A DNA stretch of 64,000 bases. Source: Dipetalonema caudispina. Its lineage: Eukaryota > Nematoda > Chromadorea > Rhabditida > Onchocercidae. The DNA lies in assembly GCA_013365325.1 (NCBI GenBank), contig JABVXV010000152.1, positions 80,478 through 144,477 on the forward strand, in the 5' to 3' direction. A model generated the notes under the pieces. The model did not search any database, was not told where the DNA came from, and worked only from the letters and a program-made list of their open reading frames with translations. Shown piece by piece: positions 55,401 through 64,000 of the stretch (its first letter is position 1; every line of letters begins with the position of its first letter). The position numbers and the translations under genes were made by a program.

Positions 55401-58400
55401 ATTATTATATTAATGTGCCTGGATATCATGCTCAGATGACACACTTTCCTCTTTCTATCTTTTCTTCTTCTTTGCCAGATTTAACTTCCCTTCGATAGAT
55501 ATGATAGAAATAATATAAATTCTAATAGTGAATACGGCAAGACAAAATTTTTTGCAGAAATATTTGAATATATTAATTTTACCCTAATAAATAAAATTTT
55601 ATACTTTTAACAACTTTTATTTTATCTTTAAATTCGATTTTCTGTTTTTCCTACATATTCTTAGCCAATGTACACCTATATGGACAATTTATGCTTACAA
55701 ATATGACATTGAAATGCAATTAGCTAAAACGGATTACGAAAAGCATTTATTAACAGCTGATTTCTATCAGGTAGGTATATATCGTTGCTAATTAATCAAT
55801 TTCTCATTTTATCGGTACTAATCCTTCCTATGTTAATTTCGGATTAGTTATAAAATGAATTAAAACAATAATGTTATGCGAAGAATATTTATTTATGTAA
55901 AAAAATACCATAACAATAATGTTACATGAAAATTATTCCTTAATTTATCAGACACTTAGTTAAGTGATAATATTAATATTATATTCTCTTAATTTTTGCG
56001 AAATCAATAAAAGGATTGTTATTGTAGAAGTATTAGAATGTTGGATAATATTACATGAAGAATACTTGTTAAATGTTATGGAAAATTGTACTTTTGCTTA
56101 CATTTAAAATGCAATCTTAAATTGATATGATATTGTACCATATCATATCAAACTATTTAAGTATTCTGAACATTATGTACAAAGTTTTCAATTTATATCA
56201 AAAGTACGTTTTTAAAATAAAAATTGTGGAAAGCAATTTTAGAACTTTAGTGAAAAGCAAAACCAATGAATATTGATAAATGGCTATCAAATAAGCGATG
56301 GAAAAATAAAAGCTAAATGAAGCATGAAAAAAGAGATGAATAATCAGAAAAGAAACTGAATTAATTAATGCTATAGCTTTTTACCAAATTTATTAAAATA
56401 AAATCATAATAAAAGTATAAATTGTATTTGTAAAGATTATCATAAAATGCAACTTATTATTTCATATTTCGCTTCAAATATTTTCAGGTTCTTCGGCTAG
56501 AAAAAATATATAGTATAACTCATTTATTACTTATTTTTTGGATACCAACCGCAATTATTGCACTTTCTTATATGTTTGTCATTTCTAAATTTAATTCGAT
56601 GAAACCACGAAATCGGCAAGGTAAATTTTCAAATTTTTTTATTATAGTTTTTCATTTTTTATAAAAAATATTGGTTTTAAATATTTACTTTAATAATCCA
56701 CAGTGAAATTTTTCCTTATAAATAAATTATAAATGTAATTTATAAAAACTGCATGAGTGAAGACTAATTATCTAAAAATATCAATCTTAATGTGGGAATT
56801 TAAAAATTGTGAAATGGCTTTACATTAAATCCGATGAATTTAAATATTATCGCATGAAAATTTCAACTTTCTAAAATGGTGGATTAAAAAAATAATGATT
56901 TCTAGCAATGATACAATCAGCTCTTTGTTAAAGCAAATTGATCAAAATGCGAACTTTATCTAAAACCAAATTAGGTTTCATAATCCCACTCTATTGTTAG
57001 TATTGGAATAATGTAATCAGTAATAGTAGTTTTAAAATTCAAAATTCCGATTCATTTAAGTTAATTAAATGGAATATTTGAACCCACTTTATCAATTAAA
57101 AAAAGGCATAAATGTGATCAAGAATTTGAAACTTGTTCTTTCTACCAGCAGCTAACAATTAAAAGTCAGCTTGTTGTTCAACCGATACAATTACATTAAC
57201 TTTTGGAAAAGTAGGAAAAAATCTATTTACAATTAAAATTTAATTATAAATTTCCCAAATTCAATAAATTTTCAGCTCATCGGTCTTCATACATTGCTTA
57301 TATTACTTCACGTATATCACGTAACAAACAGTACGGCGACTTTAACGCTAACTCGTAAGTGCTACAATGAAATAATAAACTTTCTTTCTTATATTAAAAT
57401 ACATTTAAAATTTGGAGCAGAAAACTCTTCTTGTTTTGTTGTCATTTTTCTTTCCAAAAAGCTCTTATATAATGGAAAATTTGAAATGGGATGAAATTAT
57501 AAAATAACTCAAAGAAGTGAAAAAAATATTGTTTAAAATTAAAATTCATTATCCAAATTTATCATAGCTATTTGAAGTAATTGAGGAAAGTTTATTTATT
57601 TCAAATTTATTGTTCCATTATTATGATCTGGTAGAAAAAATCAATTTTTGCCGCGAATTTTTAACAAATTAAAATAATTATTGAATGTTTATTTTTAGTC
57701 GAACAACAAGAGAGGCATTAAGGTCAACGTCAACTGATGCGTACGCTGTTTCTACGGAAAATAATTCTTCTACCGTTGCATTAGAATCATTTGCCACCAT
57801 TGGTCCATTAGCTTTGCAAACTTTAAATAAAGCTTCTAAGGTTCATTTAATGCTAACTTAATTAATTTCTAACTTGCAAGAAAAAAAATTGGAAAAATAC
57901 AATTTTGAAGTTGTTTTATTGCTTGTAAATTAAACTAACATTGAATTAATGGAATTATCGACAGTTTTATCAAGGCTGAAATTGATTAATCAAAATTAAT
58001 CTCATAACAATTTTACTTTTTTTTTCTTTTTTGTTTTAATTTCACGTATAACAACATACAATAACATTAGATTAGACAAAAACACCTGGTTGTAGGTAGA
58101 TACTGCATATTTTTGATGACATTCTCTTCGGAAAATTTTTTTATAAATTTCATCAGAAATTAAAAAATGGAAAAGAACAAATGACTAATTAAGAAATATG
58201 TATTCTATATCATTTTGGATAACTTCATTAGAAATATTATTTAAGAATTATGCAATGCATTTTTGCTTTCATCAAAAAAATCACTTATTTCAATCTCAGC
58301 AATGTTAAAATGTTCAGAATATTAAAATGTGAGGAAAATATTCTAAATAATTACCAAAATACAGCATTAAGAAATGGTTCAAACTTAAAATTACCTAGGT

Positions 58401-59131
58401 TAGTGATATTAATTTAAATTATTTTGAATGTGACCTTATTGTTGTTTTTTTTTTCATTTTTCTCCGACTATCTTATTTGTTTTCGGGACAAAAAATGGAA
58501 AGAAAAAAGTTAAAATGTTGGATAATTAATGATTTGATTTGTTGGATGGTCGCCTAAACACATAGGACACATTCATCGTAAATTTAAGGGAAAGATGAAA
58601 CCTCACAAAAGCTTTTCTTTGAAATAGATAAAATGCAAATTAAAGAGAAGGAATTTAAATTAAATTAAGAGGGTTGGATATCTGCAGAAAACTTGAAAAT
58701 TTGTTCAATACCATTCAAAACTTTCTTATTAAAATTTTCCGGCATATAGCAAGATCGATTATAAAATTGAATTTCAATTTTCTGATTTTACAAAAATCTT
58801 TTCATAACAAAAATTTTTCCCAAGACAAAAAATATTAGTTCTGTGCTGAAATTTTTGCATCAAATACCATTTTACATAATTTTAAACTTTTCTTATTTCA
58901 TGAAAATTTGTTCATTTCTTCAACTTTTTTTTTTAGATAGCCAAACGTCAAGCGGCCTTGACACTAATTGCTTATTTAGTTTTATGGTCACCGTACAATA
59001 TGTTAGCAATGATGAATACATTAACGATGCCATCTGAAAATGGGGAAGTTTTCATGGAAACATTAAATTTTTTGAATGCATTAATTGTTTTTAATCCAGT
59101 TGTTAATCCTATAATTTATGGCCTTTTTTAA
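52438..59131 (+). CDS. Class A neuropeptide GPCR, GnRH/adipokinetic-hormone-receptor-like, 9 exons, 403 aa, no C-terminal tail
   Basis: Exons 52438-52530, 53064-53267, 53901-54022, 54248-54385, 55665-55770, 56488-56620, 57276-57354, 57699-57840 and 58937-59131 join in phase to 403 codons plus TAA. The short N-terminus has an Asn-Asp-Thr glycosylation site. Helix 1 has GGPLNL (Asn48), helix 2 LHLNIADL (Asp80), then WYGGDALCR at 100-108 with the disulphide Cys107, helix 3 ends DRA (131-133) instead of DRY, helix 4 has Trp151, loop 2 has Cys188, helix 5 Pro241 and Tyr249, helix 6 WSPY (356-359), helix 7 NPIIY (396-400). WYGGD-x-x-CR and the YGLF ending point to the GnRH/AKH/corazonin group, with vasopressin-type receptors the alternative. 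These signal through G proteins at the plasma membrane. Loop 3 is long and Ser/Thr-rich. The protein ends three residues after NPIIY. Confidence 0.88.
54704..55372. repeat. GC-rich minisatellite, about 24-bp unit, inside a GPCR intron
   Basis: Roughly 27 imperfect copies of CTTTGTCGCATAACTTGCGG plus TACT or GCTC fill most of the intron 54386-55664. Neighbouring units alternate between two types (TTGCGGTACTC and TTGCGGCTCGCC), so a higher-order unit of about 48 bp is visible. As the unit is a multiple of three and CG-rich, frames stay open on both strands. The 8-residue periodic translations (for example CDKEYRKL on the minus strand) are repeat artefacts. Confidence 0.95.
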
Positions 59132-59201
59132 TATTAAACTATTCCTAACTTTTTATCTTTCTACCATTTTGTTTCATTCATTCAAAATTTCAATCGCAAA
59201 A

Positions 59202-59322
59202 AATAAAATTAGTTACAACAAATTAATTATACTTTCCTTCTAATTTTAATTAAATCGGATTTTTTTCCAAATTACTGTTTCATTTCTATAATTATGTATG
59301 TATATGTTCGAAAAATAATAAA
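59202..59322 (+). terminator. Candidate poly(A) signals of the GPCR gene
   Basis: AATAAA occurs at 59202-59207 and 59317-59322, 71 and 186 bases after the stop codon. Either could serve; chance occurrence is also likely in this composition. Confidence 0.35.
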
Positions 59323-60743
59323 AGAAATGAACAAGAAAAGAAAATTATTTAATAAATTGATATGATGTAAAAAACAATTGTTGTTATTAAATTTTTTTTT
59401 CATTCTTCTGCAAGAACTTAATTGTTAATGACTAATTAATAATGCAATCAAGAGATCTCGGAATGGTTATACTATTATAGTAATAACGATTGTTAAAGTA
59501 TACGTTAATTACTTACAAGCTTAATTACAAATCGGTGAGAAATCACTAATTTACAATTTTTCTGCAATTTTTATACTATCTGTCCGCATGTTTATTCATA
59601 AAACTGTTTTTAAATTGCATCGAACTCCATGAAGTATTCAATTTCAAAATATATCTTATTCAATTCAATTTTTGAAAGTAATTTTTAATATATTAACTTT
59701 AATTTGAGCATATTTCGAAGTCATGTAATTAAATATATTTTAGTGAGAAATCAAACAAGCACATCATTCAAATATGTCAGTAAATTATTCGAAAAAAGGA
59801 ATACAAATATTCAAATATATCAATAAACTAATTCAATATTGATTATAAATAAATCTGAGAGCGAATTTTCTATTTCAAATATATTTTGTGCGGAAAGTAA
59901 AAAAAAAAAATCCAACAATATCAAATAATCAAATTAAGTTTATCCACCATTTTATATTTTTACTTGGGGAATAAATTTCAAAAAACATTTGCAGTAAATT
60001 GATTCTTTTAAAATTCGAGAAAACATTTTATCTTAGCTTAAATTATCCCTATTATTATTATTAATTTCGCCTTGTTTAAGTCATTCATTAATATTCCAAT
60101 TAATGAAAACTTATCAGAAAATAATTAAATATGATAATTTATAGCATATCATCCACAATTCTTTAACAATTTTCTCGTGTTATTTGCTAGTTTACTAGCG
60201 TTAAAACGTAAAAGAATTAAATGAAATAGTCCTAGACCTTAAGAAGAAAGGTTTAAACAGAAAATTCAAAGCAAATGAAATATCTATCTCTTTCTTTCCC
60301 TGTCCTTCTTACCATTATGAATCAATTAATAAGTGTAAAAAAGTGAAATTAAACTAAACATTTTTTAAATTATGAATTAAACTGATGAAATCTAATTTGT
60401 CTTGCAATGGTTTGGATTCGGTACTGGAACAGCTTCAGAAAATGAGCCTTGAAATTTAGTTATTTTAGAATTTGAGAAATGTAAAATCCTTATGATTACT
60501 TAAAGTAACAATATATGGCATAAAAAAACTTGCAGATAAAAAGAAGTAAGCATTTTTTAAATGGTATCATAGAGAGCTAACAATAGCTTAACGGTTGTTA
60601 CCAATTACAATAATTATTTTGCTGCAATACTGTAGCCATACAGTAACCTGATATGGTGAAAGAGGAAATAAAACAAATTAAGAGAATTGTAATGGTATCA
60701 CAAATGAACAAATAAAATATTACAAAAGAAAGATTTCCTTCTT
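59323..60743. other. Intergenic stretch between convergent genes
   Basis: AT-rich, with no open frame or RNA recognised. It holds the 3' flanks of the plus-strand GPCR and the minus-strand secreted protein. Confidence 0.6.
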
Positions 60744-63701
60744 TTATACTCCTTGTAATAAGCGAAGAAATTGAGGTATTTGATGGAATAAACTACCACT
60801 ACCTCCTGCCTCAACCGTTCCGCCACCGGTAAATTGTGATAGACCGTTAGAAATTAAATTAAGTATCATTCTGGCACTAGAAGGACTAGTCATCCAATAT
60901 GGTTGCATTGTTAGTTGCGGTGGTTTTAATGAAGATTGTGGACCAAAAATTTGAACATGTGGATTTACCACTTCACCCGAAATTCCACCAATCCACGGCA
61001 GTAATCGTGGTGGTCGGGCTGTTGGTGCCACTCTAGGTTTTACTGATGTAGTAAAATCAATAATCTTTGGTACTACAGCTCGAGGTACCATAGTAGTTGC
61101 CAAAAATGGTGCTATTAATGGTACTGGTGGTGGTGGTGTTTCTACGGAAGTTGGTAGTGCCGGATGACGAGTGGTAAAGAATGGTACAAAGGATCCAGTA
61201 CCTGAAAACATAATCCCTCAATCATTATGTAATTATGTTTACAGTTCAATAATATTGATTTCCGATATTTATCAATGAACTAATATGAATATGAACCGTG
61301 CTATTGCTATATTCAATCGATTAAAATCATCCGAACTTTATTAATTAGTCAAAACATAAAATGAATTACTTGAAATATTTTTTTTTCTAAAAATTTTGAG
61401 GAAGTGTTCGTTTGATTCATATCTAAAATTGCAACCATTACTATTAATTAGTAGTAATGAGAACAATTATTGAAAATTGAAAACAGAATTTTTTAGTCTT
61501 TAAGAACAAAATAAAAATTTCATACCTCTGCAAATAACGGTCTTTTCCATGCATTCTTCTACTGTATCAAATAAGTTTTGATTTGTTTCAATTGTCCGAC
61601 AACCGGGAAACCAAAATTGTTCACATCGTTGGTTATTCCTGAAAAATATGAAGTGATATTTAGAATTGAAAGCATCGAATTATTTATTACTTTTTCTTCT
61701 CGGTTTTTTTGAAAAAATAAAATTTCTTAAAGGAGAAATGTGATAATAGAAATTGGTAATTACTGTTCAAAAACCTTTTATTTACTTTTGTCCTAAAACT
61801 TCCCATTTCATCCTCAAAAAATTGCAAAAAAATCAAACCCATGAAAAAATGGTGCAGAACTTCTATTCATAACATTTAGTAGCTACTTTTTCGCTGATAA
61901 CAATCTTATCTCATTTTGGAATAGTTATTACAGGAAATTACTATTATTATTATTACTATTGTTATCTTAACAAATGGGTAATTTTTAGGGATGATAGCTA
62001 TATAATTGCGTAAGAATGATTAATGAGGAAAAAAATTCGGCTAAGATAATTTAAAATTTAACCAAAACTTAAAAACTAACCTGTTATAAGCTACTTTAAT
62101 TATAAATCCACAAAATCTTCCTTGTGGTTGATCCAAATTACAAATATCTATTAAGCTATCAATCAATTTCGTTGTTAATTCTGCAAAAGTACACTAGTTG
62201 AATAAAGCTATTTTTGAACTTAATTTGTTATTTTGTAGCAATAATTTTGCATAATTGCGAAACCGTAGAATTCAGACGTCAAGTCGCATTAATTTTAAAA
62301 AGAAAGTTAAATGAATTGAAATGAATGAAACGAACCAAAATTAAACAGATAAGAACTTTGAGAAGGCAAAGAATGATTTGAAAAAAGCAAAATTTAAAAT
62401 AATAGAAATTAATTCCATAAAAAATAATTGCAGCAGATGCAATGTAAGCAAATATTTGAATTAGAATAAAAACGAAATGAACAAAATCGACGTTGCATCA
62501 TATCACCAAATTAACCTATCACTTGCTAGTATAGAAGGTTTTATGGAATGTTAGGCCGGACATGATAACTTAAGAAATATGTGGCGTAATTAAATTAATT
62601 GAAATAAGGGGTTGACAGTTCGCTATTCAACGAATTGAAATTTTTAGTAAATATTTGAATATACCTTTAGTTGGAGTAGATGTTGGTGCCTCAGTGGAAA
62701 ATCCACTGCTATAGCTTGATAGCGAAGACGTTACTGTTGTTAATTTCGATTCAGCGATACTTGAATTTGTAATTCCATTATCAGTAAACGAATTAGCCTC
62801 AGTTGTTAATGATGTCCCACCATTTGCTGCGACCAAGCACTAAAATTATATGAAGAATTTTGAAACTATCCAAAAGAAAGGTTCAAACAGCTTAGTATGA
62901 AAAGTCTAATCCGAGTGTAACGATTAAAAGGTTAAACAGGTATTTTACTACAAATTTGTTCGATTAATTTCATTTGTTACTTCTTAAAATAATTAATATA
63001 ATCATTTTTTTCAGCGTTATATACTGTCGAAAGCTTTTGACAAAATATGCAAAATTGAGCGAAAATTTTCATCATCGGCAGTGTGGTTTTGAAAAAGGAA
63101 ATATGTGAAGCAAACAAAAATTTACATTTTCAGGTATTCTAGAGCATGTATTACTTGTCTCATCCTGATATTTTGCAGCAGGTCGTCGGCAAATCTCACG
63201 TGGAAACTTACATACGTATGGTTTGCAATCTCGCAAACTAACTGTAGACCATTTATTATCCGAGAGGAAATCTTCGCCTATAAATTAATTATTATTATTG
63301 CTTTTCTAATATCGAATATATGCATAAAAAGTAATTGATACATGGAAGCATACGTATGCATCAATTACCCACGAATATATTGATTTGCAACCTCATTTGA
63401 CATACATTTATGCATGCACAATCAAAATTGCAGAAATATTTAATATAACTATACAACCCTTTCCAATCATTCTTTCAAGTATCATACTAATCTATTGTAG
63501 AAATAAATGAAAATCGAGAATGAAGAAATAATTGGAATGATAACATTGTTGAAAATAAAACTAACATTCTATATGTTCAAATAACATTTCGATAAATGAA
63601 TCGAAATCATCCGGAAATGGTAATGCATCAATTGCAATATGATAATGCATCGATCCGATCATCATCATTACCATTATCATCATTATTACTATCATTATCA
63701 T
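60744..63701 (-). CDS. Secreted cysteine-rich protein with divergent Kunitz-like module and Pro-rich C-terminus, 6 exons, 377 aa
   Basis: Minus-strand exons 63701-63566, 63277-63126, 62839-62665, 62180-62081, 61638-61526 and 61201-60744 join in phase to 377 codons plus TAA. The ATG at 63701 lies 5 bases after TTATATCAG. Residues 1-17 are almost all Met, Ile and Val and look like a signal peptide core. Residues 46-97 hold six cysteines (46, 63, 68, 75, 90, 97). Residues 98-155 are Ser/Thr-rich and mucin-like. Residues 168-224 hold six more (168, 178, 193, 201, 217, 224) with RCEQFWFPGC and NLFDTVEEC, matching the Kunitz C3-C4 spacing and the NxF-EEC signature. C1-C2, C4-C5 and C5-C6 spacings differ from the standard, and Gly follows the second Cys where Lys or Arg marks trypsin inhibitors, so inhibition is doubtful. 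The C-terminal 150 residues are Pro/Ala/Thr-rich, then Gly-rich. Likely secreted; role unknown. Confidence 0.82.
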
Positions 63702-63706
63702 CGTTC

Positions 63707-63717
63707 CTGATATAATT
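63707..63717 (-). other. Candidate trans-splice acceptor of the secreted-protein gene
   Basis: On the minus strand AATTATATCAG ends at 63707, leaving a 5-base leader (GAACG) before the ATG at 63701. Such a short distance is typical of spliced-leader addition in nematodes. Confidence 0.5.
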
Positions 63718-63878
63718 ATCAGTTCGTATTGCCAATAATCACTAATATCCCATTTAAATTATATTATCATTTTCCATATTATTTAAATCAAAAAATACAA
63801 GCAATTCTAATTGTAGTAATAATAATTCCAGTAATACTATTTATAAGAGTAATTTACTATTATTCCAGCAATTAATAG

Positions 63879-64000
<122 letters not shown>

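Overview
The window looks like nuclear DNA from a parasitic nematode, most likely a filarial or other clade III (Spirurina) worm. It is very AT-rich. Genes are broken by many introns with GT donors and (T)nCAG-type acceptors. Several start codons sit just downstream of acceptor-like sites, as expected for spliced-leader trans-splicing. All three best gene models were rebuilt by joining exons whose reading phases agree at every junction. The organism call is an inference from sequence style and gene families, not from a marker gene.

Layout. (1) 465-4373, + strand: an eight-exon ABHD12-type serine hydrolase of 333 aa with an N-terminal membrane segment, a GHSMG nucleophile elbow and the Asp and His of the triad. 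(2) About 4.5-28.6 kb: some 24 kb with no gene I can support, holding microsatellites, degenerate minisatellites and a diverged tandem duplication. (3) 28.6/30.7-41.3 kb, + strand: a very large gene (about 1,780-1,830 aa). Its core is encoded by one 3.1-kb exon and reads as a beta-solenoid resembling bacterial filamentous-haemagglutinin repeats. A possible type II membrane-anchor exon lies upstream. This is the most unusual object in the window. (4) 41.3-52.4 kb: mostly empty, with a partial duplication of the gene's own 3' end, a possible alternative last exon, and a GC-richer island near 45.4 kb with three perfect hairpins that may be a structured RNA or a decayed coding fragment. (5) 52438-59131, + strand: a nine-exon class A GPCR of 403 aa, closest by motif to GnRH/adipokinetic-hormone-type peptide receptors, which stops directly after NPIIY-GLF and so has no C-terminal tail. 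One intron holds a GC-rich 24-bp minisatellite. (6) 60744-63701, - strand: a six-exon secreted protein of 377 aa with a methionine-rich signal peptide, a six-cysteine module, a Ser/Thr linker, a divergent Kunitz-like module and a Pro-rich C-terminus. (7) An (AAT)n tract runs off the right end.

The genes do not form an evident operon: spacing is in kilobases and the last gene is convergent with the GPCR. Lipid hydrolase, solenoid protein, peptide receptor and secreted cysteine-rich protein look functionally independent.
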